From Mycobacterium paraffinicum (GTDB taxonomy: Bacteria > Actinomycetota > Actinomycetes > Mycobacteriales > Mycobacteriaceae): a stretch of DNA of 64,000 nt. Where the stretch lies: the NCBI RefSeq assembly GCF_001907675.1, contig NZ_MPNT01000029.1, positions 12,762 through 76,761 of the forward strand, given 5' to 3'. Of this stretch, positions 18,480 through 27,021 are shown piece after piece. Numbering within the stretch: position 1 is the stretch's first letter; each line of letters begins with the position of its first letter. Both the position numbers and the translations under genes were made by a program. The notes beneath the pieces are model-generated. The model was not told the origin of the DNA, searched no databases, and worked only from the letters and a program-made list of their open reading frames with translations.

Positions 18480-19856
18480 TCAAAGCTCCCGCGGTTCGCC
18501 GGTGCCCATGTACTTCGACAGCTGGTAGTGCAGATTGACGGTGCTGCGTTCCCGGTACGGGTTGGGCTTGGTGCCCGGGAAGCCCAGCGATTTCATGCCC
18601 TGCTGCACGGCGGCCATGTTCGAGAAATCCTGTGGCAGGACCGATCGCCACCTGGGGTCGCCGACCGGCGTGTGCTCCCACTCCGTTTCGGGTTCTTCGC
18701 CTTTCGGATACAGCTCGAAGACCGACACCTCGAAGATGCATTTGTCGGGGTTGTAGCTGGGGTGCGGTCGTGCGCTGTAACACAGCGCGCTGGTCAGGCC
18801 CTGGCCGATCTGGAAGTTCGGGAAGATCTGCCACGCGGTGCCGGCCTGACCGAGGATATCGGCGGGAATCGTCGGCCAGGTCACGCCGCGGGCCTCGTCG
18901 TCGCGCCGCGCGGACGCCAGCCAATGCTCGAGGACCTTGTCGGCCGGTGTGCCCTCGGGCAACTCGTCGACCAACCGCTTCGCGGCGTTCACCAGGGTTT
19001 GGGTGGTGGTGGCGTTCGTCTCCTCCATCGTGTACACCTGCATCTGGGCGGTGGACACGCGCGGATCGTCGCCGATGCCGAGGCGGATCTTGGACTTGGT
19101 GGCCTCCATGTCCTCCGGGGCGTCATAGCCGATGTTGCTGTGTTTGCCCTGCGCCTTCGCCCAGCCCTTGAATTCGCCGAACTTATTGAACTCGGGGTGG
19201 GTGGTGTAGACGTGGTAGGTCTCGTTGAAGGCCTCCAGCGCGACCTTCCAGTTGCAGTCGAAGGACAGCCATTTGCGCCATTTGTAGCGCATGTTCTCAC
19301 ACCCGAAGGGGTCGAGAATCTTCGCCGCGGGGAACAGGTAGTCGGCCAGCGATTCGCAGTCGGGGTCCATGTTGATCCACAGCCACCCGCCCCAGGTGTC
19401 GACCCTGACGGGCCGCAGGTGGGTGTTGTCGGGTGTGAGGGTCTGCTGCCAGTCCTGTTGTTCGCGGATGTGGGTGCACGCCCCGTCCAGACCGTAGGTC
19501 CACCCGTGGAATCCGCAGACGAACGACTTGCGGGCGCGGCCGTGGGCGTTCTTTGCGCCATCGGGTGTGTCGATCAACCGGCGGCCGCGGTGCATGCACA
19601 CGTTGTGGTGGGCCTTGAATTCGCGGGATCCGGTGCGCACCACGATGATCGAGTCGTCGAGGATGTCGTAGGTCAGATAGCTGCCCACCTCGGGCAACTC
19701 TTCGACGCGGCCAACCTGTTGCCATACCTTCCGCCACAGCTTGTCGCGCTCGGCACGGGCATAGTCTTCGGAGATGTAGGCCTCGACCCCGATCGTCATC
19801 GGTCGCGAAAGTTCTTCGGCCGCCGAGGCATTCATCCCCTTGGCGAGATCGGTCAT
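18480..19856 (-). CDS. Rieske non-heme iron oxygenase, alpha subunit
   Basis: This 458-residue large oxygenase component is of the ring-hydroxylating type. The [2Fe-2S] Rieske site is CMHRG (Cys87, His89) and CGFHGW (Cys114, His117). The mononuclear iron site is NETYHVYTTH (His215, His220). It is predicted to hydroxylate an aromatic or alicyclic substrate. No beta subunit, ferredoxin or reductase gene is nearby, so electrons must come from elsewhere. Start ATG 19856 overlaps the upstream SDR stop by four bases. The length suits homo-oligomeric alpha-only oxygenases. Confidence 0.92.
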   Translation of the reverse strand: MTDLAKGMNASAAEELSRPMTIGVEAYISEDYARAERDKLWRKVWQQVGRVEELPEVGSYLTYDILDDSIIVVRTGSREFKAHHNVCMHRGRRLIDTPDGAKNAHGRARKSFVCGFHGWTYGLDGACTHIREQQDWQQTLTPDNTHLRPVRVDTWGGWLWINMDPDCESLADYLFPAAKILDPFGCENMRYKWRKWLSFDCNWKVALEAFNETYHVYTTHPEFNKFGEFKGWAKAQGKHSNIGYDAPEDMEATKSKIRLGIGDDPRVSTAQMQVYTMEETNATTTQTLVNAAKRLVDELPEGTPADKVLEHWLASARRDDEARGVTWPTIPADILGQAGTAWQIFPNFQIGQGLTSALCYSARPHPSYNPDKCIFEVSVFELYPKGEEPETEWEHTPVGDPRWRSVLPQDFSNMAAVQQGMKSLGFPGTKPNPYRERSTVNLHYQLSKYMGTGEPREL

Positions 19857-20701
19857 CGCATCCTCCTGATGGCCGCGCGGAAGGATTCGTCCTTGAGGAA
19901 CACCGACGTGTTGTCGGCGTCGAGATGACTCCATTTGAGGTCTAGCCCACCGTCGACCAGCAGCGTCTGTCCGGTGATGTAGCTGGAGAGTTCCGACAGC
20001 AGGAACAGGATGGCGCCCGCCTGTTCCTCGGGCCGGCCGCGCCTGCCCATCGCGATCGCCCGCCGATCCCGGTCCGGGTCCTGCTCGACGTAGGTGCGCG
20101 ACGCGGCGGTCTCGGTGACCCCGGGCGCCACGGCGTTCACCCGGATTCCCGCCAACGCCAGTTCGAGTGCCATGGTCCGGGTCATCGCGGCGATGGCGGC
20201 CTTGGCGGTGCCGTAGGCGATGTGGAAGGGCGCCGTGTTCATGCCGCTGATCGACGAGATCGACACGATGGATCCCGGCCGCTGCTGTGCCACCAGCTCG
20301 CCCGCCACGGCCTGGCTCATGAAGAACGCGGTCTCGAGGTTCGCGGCGAAGATATCCCGCCAGTCCCGTCGCGTCACCCGGGTGGATGGCATCCATGTCG
20401 ATGGCGCGGCGCCGCCGGCGACATTGACGAGTCCGTACAGGTTGCCCTCGGCGCGCCGGGCTTGGTCGAGCACCGCGGCGATGCCGTCGTCGGTCGACGC
20501 GTCGGCCGCGACGGGCACCACCGCCAGACCCTGGCCGGCCAGCGGGGCGATGTGCTCGTCGAGGTTTTCCTTCGACCGGCTCACCGCGATCACGGTGGCG
20601 CCGGCCCGGGCGGCCATCGCCGACACGGTGGTGCCGATCCCGCCGCCGCCGGCGCCGGAGACCACCACGATGCGACCGTCGAGTCTGAGGAAGTCCTCCA
20701 T
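19853..20701 (-). CDS. Short-chain dehydrogenase, first gene of the catabolic operon
   Basis: This 282-residue SDR has the glycine-rich loop SGAGGGGIGTTVSA, a catalytic serine in SISSISG and AYGTAKAA as YxxxK. A 25-residue tail after the core (SHLDADNTSVFLKDES) is uncommon. It is the promoter-proximal gene of the minus-strand operon and probably oxidises a hydroxylated product to the ketone the monooxygenase would use. The ATG at 20701 begins directly at the domain. The ORF extends upstream without family similarity, so the longer start was rejected. Confidence 0.87.
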   Translation of the reverse strand: MEDFLRLDGRIVVVSGAGGGGIGTTVSAMAARAGATVIAVSRSKENLDEHIAPLAGQGLAVVPVAADASTDDGIAAVLDQARRAEGNLYGLVNVAGGAAPSTWMPSTRVTRRDWRDIFAANLETAFFMSQAVAGELVAQQRPGSIVSISSISGMNTAPFHIAYGTAKAAIAAMTRTMALELALAGIRVNAVAPGVTETAASRTYVEQDPDRDRRAIAMGRRGRPEEQAGAILFLLSELSSYITGQTLLVDGGLDLKWSHLDADNTSVFLKDESFRAAIRRMR

Positions 20702-20919
20702 GGCCCGCTTTCCCCCGCTGCGAACGCCGGCATGCGTGCGGCGGGCGGTGCTATCTCCTGGTCCGGACAAAATATGCCATTCTGCCGTTCGGAGAATACT
20801 ATTCCGATCGCCGGATGCGACTGTCAAGACCGATGCCGGCGGGACTGGCGGCTATTGTCTGGACTAGCGCAATTGATAACGTCCAGCGCGAACGGCCGAC
20901 GGAAGGATCGCGGCGAGGC
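20702..20919. promoter_or_regulatory. Divergent control region of the catabolic island
   Basis: This 218-bp region separates the minus-strand operon from the plus-strand SMP-30/GntR/ligase genes. It holds an 8-bp palindrome GTCCGGAC (20761-20768), the inverted pair ATTCT-N9-AGAAT starting near 20779, and a perfect 11-base palindrome GAATACTATTC (20794-20804). The last contains TAnnnT -10-like hexamers on both strands. These are plausible sites for the GntR regulator encoded downstream, but that link is inferred. Confidence 0.45.
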
Positions 20920-22539
20920 ATGTCGATTTCACGGGCCACCGCGGCGGAACCATCACGGTATGCGCCCCTCCATCACCAGGTCGATGTGGCGGAAGGCTGG
21001 CGCCTGGATCGGGTCACCGCTCCCAGCCGGCTGTTCGGCGCCAACGGGCTGCGCACCGGCCCGGACGGCCGCGTCTACATCGCGCAGGTGACCGGCAGTC
21101 AGATCAGCGCACTGGATCACCGCACCGGCCGGCTGGAAACCGTGAGCCCCAAGGGCGGCGAAATCGTGGCTCCCGATGACGTCGCGTTCGACGCCAGCGG
21201 CAACCTGTACGCCACCGAAGTCATGGACGGCCGGGTCAGTGTGCTCGACACCGCCGGGCGAACCCGGGTGCTGCGTGCCGACATTCCGTCGGCGAACGGG
21301 ATCACGTTTTACCGGGACCGGTTGTTCGTCGGCGAATGCCGCGAGGGCGGGCGGCTGCTGGAGCTCGACCCGGGTGGCGGATCGCCGCGGGTGCTGTTAG
21401 AGAACGTCCCGTCACCGAACGCGATGGAGGTCGGCCCCGACGGCCTGCTGTATTTCCCGGTGATGGGCGCCAACGAGATCTGGCGCGTCGATCCCGACGG
21501 CGGCGAGCCGCAGTGCGTCGCAGCCGATCTCGGGGTACCCGACTCGGTGAAGTTCGACCGCGGCGGCCACATCGTCTCGACCCAGGTCGCCAGCGGCCAG
21601 GTCCTTCGCATCGATCCCCGCAGCGGCGAGCGGCGGGTGTTGGCCCAACTGAACCCCGGCCTGGACAACTGCACGTTGGTCGGCGACCGGGTGCTCGCAT
21701 CGAACTTCACCGGAGAGGTCACCGAGATCGCCTCGAACGGCGCGACGCGAACGGTTCTGCCCGGGGGGCTCAACTGGCCACTGGACCTGGCCGTGGACCA
21801 CGACGGTCGCCTCTACATCGCCGACGGCACCTACTTCTACGTCCTCCAGCCGGACGGGTCGTTGCAGACCGTGGGCATGTTGTTCAGTGCCGGTTATCCC
21901 GGGTTTCTGCGCGGCGTCGCGCCGAGCGGGCCCGGCGAGTTCATCGTGACCACCTCGGGTGGTCAGGTGGCCCGGTACCGGCCGGCGACCGGCGAAAGTG
22001 AGGTACTGGCCGACGGTTTCGACCAGCTCTATGGCGTCGCGGTCGGTCGCAACGGCGTCGTCTTCGCCGAGCTGGGCACCGGGCGGGTGCTGTCGCTGGC
22101 GGCGGGCGGCGTCCAGGTGCTGGGCACCGGCCTGCGGGAACCGGTCGGCATCGCGATCGACGCGGACGGCGCGTGCCTGGTGGCAGAGGCCGGGCGGGTC
22201 GTCAGGGTGAGCGGATCCAGGAGCGACATCGTGGCGGCGGATCTGCAACGCCCGCAGGGCATTCTGGTGCGCGACGGCGTGCTCTACGTCGTCGACGCCG
22301 GCGCCAAGCAACTGGTCGCCTTCGACCTGCACGGCCAGGGCCGCCGCGTCATCGCATCGGGGTTGCCGGTCGGCCCGCCGCCGGGTGTGGTGCCCAAACC
22401 GTTGAAAGGGATGCCCCCGTTTTCCGGCCCGCAGGGCCCTTTTGCCGGCATCGCGTCCGCGCCCGACGGCACCCTCTACCTCTCGGCCGACGGCGACGGC
22501 AGCGTCCTGGCCCTGCGCCCGTCGCGGGACGGCGACTGA
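20920..22539 (+). CDS. SMP-30/gluconolactonase-like beta-propeller protein
   Basis: This 539-residue protein is built of about ten NHL/SMP-30-like blades, each with a variant of GxDGxLYxAD (for example GPDGRVYIAQ, DHDGRLYIADGTYF, APDGTLYLSADGD). Family members include lactonases and metal-dependent hydrolases. Hydrolysing the lactone produced by the neighbouring monooxygenase is an attractive but unproven role. There is no signal peptide. ATG 20920 is preceded by GGAAGG and GGCGAGG; the longer ORF start at 20815 lies in the control region. Its stop and the GntR start share a base (TGATG). Confidence 0.82.
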   Translation: MSISRATAAEPSRYAPLHHQVDVAEGWRLDRVTAPSRLFGANGLRTGPDGRVYIAQVTGSQISALDHRTGRLETVSPKGGEIVAPDDVAFDASGNLYATEVMDGRVSVLDTAGRTRVLRADIPSANGITFYRDRLFVGECREGGRLLELDPGGGSPRVLLENVPSPNAMEVGPDGLLYFPVMGANEIWRVDPDGGEPQCVAADLGVPDSVKFDRGGHIVSTQVASGQVLRIDPRSGERRVLAQLNPGLDNCTLVGDRVLASNFTGEVTEIASNGATRTVLPGGLNWPLDLAVDHDGRLYIADGTYFYVLQPDGSLQTVGMLFSAGYPGFLRGVAPSGPGEFIVTTSGGQVARYRPATGESEVLADGFDQLYGVAVGRNGVVFAELGTGRVLSLAAGGVQVLGTGLREPVGIAIDADGACLVAEAGRVVRVSGSRSDIVAADLQRPQGILVRDGVLYVVDAGAKQLVAFDLHGQGRRVIASGLPVGPPPGVVPKPLKGMPPFSGPQGPFAGIASAPDGTLYLSADGDGSVLALRPSRDGD

Positions 22540-23279
22540 TGCCCCAGGCCGTCGCGGGTGAACACCGCTACCTTCAGATCGCCCGCACACTGCGTAAGGA
22601 GATCGTCGACGGCGTCTATCCGGTCGGCTCGCAGCTGCCGACGGAGCATCAGCTGTGCGAGCGATTCGCGGTCAGTCGCTACACCATTCGGGAGGCGCTG
22701 CGCCGGCTGCGCGACGACAACCTCGTCGCGTCCCGGCCGCGAGCGGGCACGCGGGTGGTTCCGCGCCCCGCCTCCAGCTCCTATGCGCAGGACGCGCTGT
22801 CAATCGACGACCTGCTGATGTTCGCGGCCGGCGCGCAGCTGACCATCGAGTCCAACGCGATGGTGACCATCGACGACGAGCTGTCCGCTCGGACCGGATT
22901 GCCCACCGGCACAGAGTGGTTGAGCGTGCGCGGGTACCGGCGGGCCGATGGCGCGTCGGCGCCCCTGTGCCGAACGGAGTACTACATCAACCGCGATTTC
23001 GCGGCGGTCGGCAGGTTGCTGCAACGGCACGCCGGCCCGATCTTCCCGTTGATCGAGGACCTGTTTGGCGTCACCATCGCCGAGCTACACCAAGAGATCG
23101 CCGCAGTGGCGCTCTCACCCGAGGAGGCTGACGGCCTCGGGGTCGAAGCGGGGATGGCCGCCCTGCAGATGCAGCGCACCTACCAGACCTCTGATGGCCA
23201 GGTCGCCCAGGTCACGATCAACACCCATCTGTCCTCGGACTTCCGGTACGCGATGACAATGCGCCGCGTGAAGGACTAG
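22539..23279 (+). CDS. GntR/HutC-family transcriptional regulator
   Basis: This 246-residue repressor-type protein has an N-terminal winged helix (residues about 8-75: YLQIARTLRKEIVDGVYPVG, then LPTEHQLCERFAVSRYTIREALRRL). A C-terminal UTRA ligand-binding domain spans about 95-240. It overlaps the SMP-30 gene by one base and precedes the acyl-CoA ligase by 9 bp, so it is within a catabolic transcript. It is the only transcription factor in the island and is the natural candidate to control both divergent operons, with a pathway intermediate as effector. Confidence 0.9.
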   Translation: MPQAVAGEHRYLQIARTLRKEIVDGVYPVGSQLPTEHQLCERFAVSRYTIREALRRLRDDNLVASRPRAGTRVVPRPASSSYAQDALSIDDLLMFAAGAQLTIESNAMVTIDDELSARTGLPTGTEWLSVRGYRRADGASAPLCRTEYYINRDFAAVGRLLQRHAGPIFPLIEDLFGVTIAELHQEIAAVALSPEEADGLGVEAGMAALQMQRTYQTSDGQVAQVTINTHLSSDFRYAMTMRRVKD

Positions 23280-23288
23280 GTTGTTGCG

Positions 23289-24890
23289 GTGATCGCCCCG
23301 GCTCGCCACGACCCCGCACGCGCGGCAGACGCGTACCGGCGCGAGCTGTGGGTCCATGCCACGCTGGCCGACTCCCTGCTCGTGGCCGCGGCGACCTCGC
23401 CACAGCGTGTTGTGCTGGTAGACGGGGACATTCGGCTCGACGCCGCCACGCTCTACGCCCGGGCCACCGCGTTGGCGAACGCCCTGCTAGCGCGCATGCC
23501 GGAGGGCAGCGTCGTGTCGTTCATGCTGCCCAACTGGCACGAGGCCGCGATCATCTATCTGGCCGCCACCCTGGCCGGGATGGTGGTGAACCCCATCCTG
23601 CCGTCGCTGCGCGACCGCGAGCTGCGCTTCATCCTCGAAGACGTCGGCGCCGCCATTATCTTCGTCCCACACCGGTTCGGCGGCCACGACTACGCGGCGA
23701 TGCTTGACGGCGTGACGGCCGCGATGGAGCGGGCCCCCGAAGTGGTGGTGCTGCGCGGAGACGCCGGCCCGCACACGCCGTACCCGGAGCTGCTGGCCCA
23801 GCGGCCGGAAGCGGCCCAGCTCCCGAGCCTGGATCCCGATGCCGTGCGGATGGTCCTCTACACCTCCGGAACCTCAGGGCGGCCGAAAGGCGTGCTGCAC
23901 AGCCACAATTCGATCCATGCGTTGATCTGCCAGATACGTGACCACTGGGACGTCGACCCCGGCGACGCGTTCCTGGTGCCGTCGCCGGTCGCACACATCG
24001 GCGGGTCGATCTATGCGTTCGAGTGCCCGCTGCTGCTGGGCACCTCCGCGATCCTGATGGACCGGTGGGACCCATCGGTGGCCGTGACGCTGATGGAGGG
24101 CGAGCGGTGCACCCACATGGCCGGGGCGACACCGTTTCTGCAACAACTGCTCTCCGCCGCCGAGCGCGCCGGCAGCCGGCTGCCCGCGTTGAAGGTGTTC
24201 ATCTGTGGTGGGGCCGCCGTGTCGCCGTCTTTGATCCGCCGGGCCGGCGCGTATTTCGACCGGGCGGCGATCACCCGGGTTTACGGCTGTACGGAGGTGC
24301 CGGTCACGACGGTCGGCGCGCCAAGGCCGGACGAGGCCGCGCGCGCCGCCGACACCGACGGGCGCGCGGGCATCGCCGAGATCAAACTCGCCGCGCACCA
24401 GGCCGCGCCGGCCGGCGAGGGCGAAATCTGCGTCCGGGGGCCGCAGATGCTGCTGGGCTACCTGCACGCCGCGGACGACGCCGAATCGTTCGACGATGCA
24501 GGCTATTTCCGCACGGGCGACCTGGGGCGCTGGGTCGACGGTCACTACCTCGTGGTGACCGGCAGGGCCAAGGACGTCATCATCCGCAACGGCGAGAACA
24601 TTTCGGCCAAGGAAGTCGAAGACTTGCTGGCCGATCATCCGGGGGTGGCCGAGATCGCGGTCGTGGGGCTACCCGACGACCGCACCGGAGAGCGCGCCTG
24701 CGCGGTGATCGTTCCCGCGGGTTCGTCCCGGCCGGACGTCACGAGCCTGCTTGCCCTGCTGCAGAGCAAGGGCGTCGCCAAATTCAAGGCGCCAGAACAG
24801 GTTGTCTTCTGGGACGCGCTGCCGAAGAACGACGCGGGAAAGGTGCTCAAGCAGCAGATCAAGGTGGCGTTGACGAAGGTAGATGGGTGA
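23289..24890 (+). CDS. AMP-forming acyl-CoA ligase
   Basis: This 533-residue ANL-family ligase has LYTSGTSGRPKGVLHSH near residue 200, YGCTEVP near 335, TGDLGRW near 413, NGENISAKEVED near 435 and a C-terminal catalytic lysine in KNDAGKVLKQQ. It resembles cyclohexane-carboxylate and related cyclic or aromatic acid ligases, though the substrate cannot be read from sequence alone. The GTG start follows the GntR gene by 9 bp, and its end overlaps the SDR. It probably activates the starting acid or a ring-opened acid of the island pathway. Confidence 0.9.
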   Translation: MIAPARHDPARAADAYRRELWVHATLADSLLVAAATSPQRVVLVDGDIRLDAATLYARATALANALLARMPEGSVVSFMLPNWHEAAIIYLAATLAGMVVNPILPSLRDRELRFILEDVGAAIIFVPHRFGGHDYAAMLDGVTAAMERAPEVVVLRGDAGPHTPYPELLAQRPEAAQLPSLDPDAVRMVLYTSGTSGRPKGVLHSHNSIHALICQIRDHWDVDPGDAFLVPSPVAHIGGSIYAFECPLLLGTSAILMDRWDPSVAVTLMEGERCTHMAGATPFLQQLLSAAERAGSRLPALKVFICGGAAVSPSLIRRAGAYFDRAAITRVYGCTEVPVTTVGAPRPDEAARAADTDGRAGIAEIKLAAHQAAPAGEGEICVRGPQMLLGYLHAADDAESFDDAGYFRTGDLGRWVDGHYLVVTGRAKDVIIRNGENISAKEVEDLLADHPGVAEIAVVGLPDDRTGERACAVIVPAGSSRPDVTSLLALLQSKGVAKFKAPEQVVFWDALPKNDAGKVLKQQIKVALTKVDG

Positions 24891-25665
24891 TATGCAGGTC
24901 GCAATCGTTACGGGAGCAAACAGCGGCATCGGCCTGGGATGCGCAAAGAAGCTCGCCGATATGGGGATGGCAATCGTCGGTACGGGCCGTGATCAGCGCC
25001 GGCTGGCCGAGCTGGAAAGGTCCATCAACGATCCGAGCCGCGTCGCGACACTCGCGGTCGATCTGACCCAGGACGACGCGCCGGGCCGCATCGTGGACCT
25101 CGCGGTCAGCCGCTGGGGTCACATCGACTTCCTCATCAACAACGCCGGGGTGGGCAGCCCGAAACCGCTGCACGAGACCGACGACGAAACACTCGACTAC
25201 TTCCTGAGTTTGATGCTGCGGGCACCGTTCAGGCTGGCGCGTGAGGTGCTGCCCCACATGGGGCCCGGGTCGGCGATCATCAACGTCACATCGACTTTCG
25301 CGGTCGTCGGCGGCCTACGCGGCGGCGCCTACTCGGCGGCCAAGGGCGGGCTGACCGCACTCACCACCCACATCGCCTGCCAGTACGGGGCGGCCGGCAT
25401 CCGGTGCAACGCTGTGGCACCCGGCGTGACGGTCACTCCGATGGTCGAAAAGCGGTTGGAAGACGAAAGGTTCCGAAAGATCAACACCGAAATGACGCCG
25501 CATCAGCGGCTCGGGACCATCGATGACATGGCCAGCACCGTCGCGTTCCTGTGTTCGGAGGGTGGCAGTTTCATCAACGGGCAGACGATCGTCGTCGATG
25601 GCGGCTGGAGTTCCACGAAGTATCTGTCGGACTTCGCGTTGAACTCGCGTTGGGTCGATCGCTGA
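24883..25665 (+). CDS. Short-chain dehydrogenase
   Basis: This SDR of 260 residues (257 if the ATG at 24892 is used) has TGANSGIGLGCAKKL, NNAGVG, catalytic NVTSTFA and AYSAAKGG, and the C-terminal GQTIVVDGGW typical of FabG-like enzymes. The two ATGs give nearly equal support: AAGG is 3 bp before the first and 12 bp before the second. It overlaps the acyl-CoA ligase gene, so the two are translationally linked. Its stop is 11 bp from the convergent zinc alcohol dehydrogenase. Confidence 0.87.
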   Translation: MGDMQVAIVTGANSGIGLGCAKKLADMGMAIVGTGRDQRRLAELERSINDPSRVATLAVDLTQDDAPGRIVDLAVSRWGHIDFLINNAGVGSPKPLHETDDETLDYFLSLMLRAPFRLAREVLPHMGPGSAIINVTSTFAVVGGLRGGAYSAAKGGLTALTTHIACQYGAAGIRCNAVAPGVTVTPMVEKRLEDERFRKINTEMTPHQRLGTIDDMASTVAFLCSEGGSFINGQTIVVDGGWSSTKYLSDFALNSRWVDR

Positions 25666-25676
25666 GGAGTCGGTCC

Positions 25677-26696
25677 TCAGACGGTGAGCAGCACCTTGAC
25701 CGCGCGGCGCTCGTCCATCGCCTTGTAGCCCTCGGCGGCGTCCTGGAGCGGAAGGTTCAGGTCGAACACCTTGCCGGGGTTGATCTCTCCGTCCCAGATC
25801 AGCCTGATCAGCTCGGGCAGGAATCGGCGTACCGGGGCCAGGCCGCCGTGCAGGTGCACCATGGAGGAGAACAGCTCATCGCCGGGCAGCGCGACGTCGT
25901 GCGAGAGGCCGACGAAGCCGACGTGACCGCCCGGCCGCGTGCAGGAGATCGCTTGCATCATCGATTGCTGGGTGCCGACCGCCTCGACAACGCTGTGGGC
26001 GCCGAGGCCGTTGGTCAGATCCCTGATCCTGGCCACACCTTCGTCGCCGCGTTCTTCGACGATGTCCGTCGCCCCGAATTCACGGGCCAACGCCTGGCGA
26101 TCGGGGTGCCGGCTCATCGCGATGACCCGTTCGGCTCCGAGTTGCCTGGCGGCCAGGACCCCGAGCAGTCCGACCGCTCCGTCGCCGACCACCGCGACGG
26201 TCTTGCCGGGACCGGCCTCGGCCGCCACCGCGGCGAACCAGCCGGTGCCCAACACGTCGGAGGCCGCCAGCAGGCTGGGGATCATCTCGGCCGGCGGCGT
26301 CTCGGGCGTGGCCACCAAGGTGCCGTCGGCCAGCGGGATCCGCGCGTACTGGGCCTGGGTGCCGATGTGGCCCATCAGCTCAGCGTGCACACAGCGGCTC
26401 TGGTAGCCCGCCCGGCAGATCTCGCAGGTGTTGTCCGAGGCGACGAACGAGCCGACGACGAATTGGCCCCGCCGGACGTTGCGGACGTCGCTGCCGACCT
26501 CTTCCACGATGCCCACGTATTCGTGTCCCATGGGTGCGTCGTGAACGTCGTCGGCGCCGCGATACGGCCACAGATCCGAACCGCAGATGCAGGTCGCGGA
26601 CATCTTGATGATCGCGTCCGTCGGGTGGATGATCTCCGGGTCGCCCCGGTCTTCGACTCGCACGTCCCCCGGGGCATGCATCACGACGCCGCGCAT
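25677..26696 (-). CDS. Zinc-dependent alcohol dehydrogenase (MDR family)
   Basis: This 339-residue medium-chain dehydrogenase carries catalytic zinc ligands in CICGSD (Cys near 38) and GHEYVG (His-Glu near 58). The cofactor motif is VVGDGAVGLLGVLAARQLGA, shortened, with a basic residue after it that suits NADP(H). The structural-zinc loop is reduced: NTCEICRAGYQSRC gives only three cysteines instead of four. It is transcribed separately from the island genes, facing the Rv0111-like acyltransferase divergently. The substrate is unknown. Confidence 0.87.
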   Translation of the reverse strand: MRGVVMHAPGDVRVEDRGDPEIIHPTDAIIKMSATCICGSDLWPYRGADDVHDAPMGHEYVGIVEEVGSDVRNVRRGQFVVGSFVASDNTCEICRAGYQSRCVHAELMGHIGTQAQYARIPLADGTLVATPETPPAEMIPSLLAASDVLGTGWFAAVAAEAGPGKTVAVVGDGAVGLLGVLAARQLGAERVIAMSRHPDRQALAREFGATDIVEERGDEGVARIRDLTNGLGAHSVVEAVGTQQSMMQAISCTRPGGHVGFVGLSHDVALPGDELFSSMVHLHGGLAPVRRFLPELIRLIWDGEINPGKVFDLNLPLQDAAEGYKAMDERRAVKVLLTV

Positions 26697-27021
26697 TGGT
26701 GGGCCTTCCTCTGCATCATCGCTTCTTCGTTTCTCGACCCTAGTCGCGACGCCCTTCGGCCGCGCGGGCGGCGGCGCCGCTCAGTCGCGTGCCCGCGCCT
26801 GGATCTCCGGACGAAGTCGGAAAACCGTTGCGTGTCTTCCGTGCAAGCGCCACCGTCGCCTTTAAGCTGGCTCCGATCAAGAGGAGGGGCAGCGACGTAT
26901 CGGCATCAACTATGGCGCCGGGCGACAAGGTGGTCAGGGCGCGCTAACCGCGAGCGCTGAGCCGGGCGGGATCCATCCCGCGCCGGCTCGTCGTGGTCGG
27001 CGGGCCCGGTGGGTCGCTCCC
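26697..27021. other. Intergenic region between divergent genes
   Basis: This 325-bp stretch separates the alcohol dehydrogenase from the acyltransferase. No convincing gene is seen. A GAGGAGGGG Shine-Dalgarno-like run near 26881 is followed by an 11-codon ATG ORF (26911, MAPGDKVVRAR), which could be a leader peptide or a remnant. It marks the right-hand junction between the catabolic island and the conserved backbone. Confidence 0.4.
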
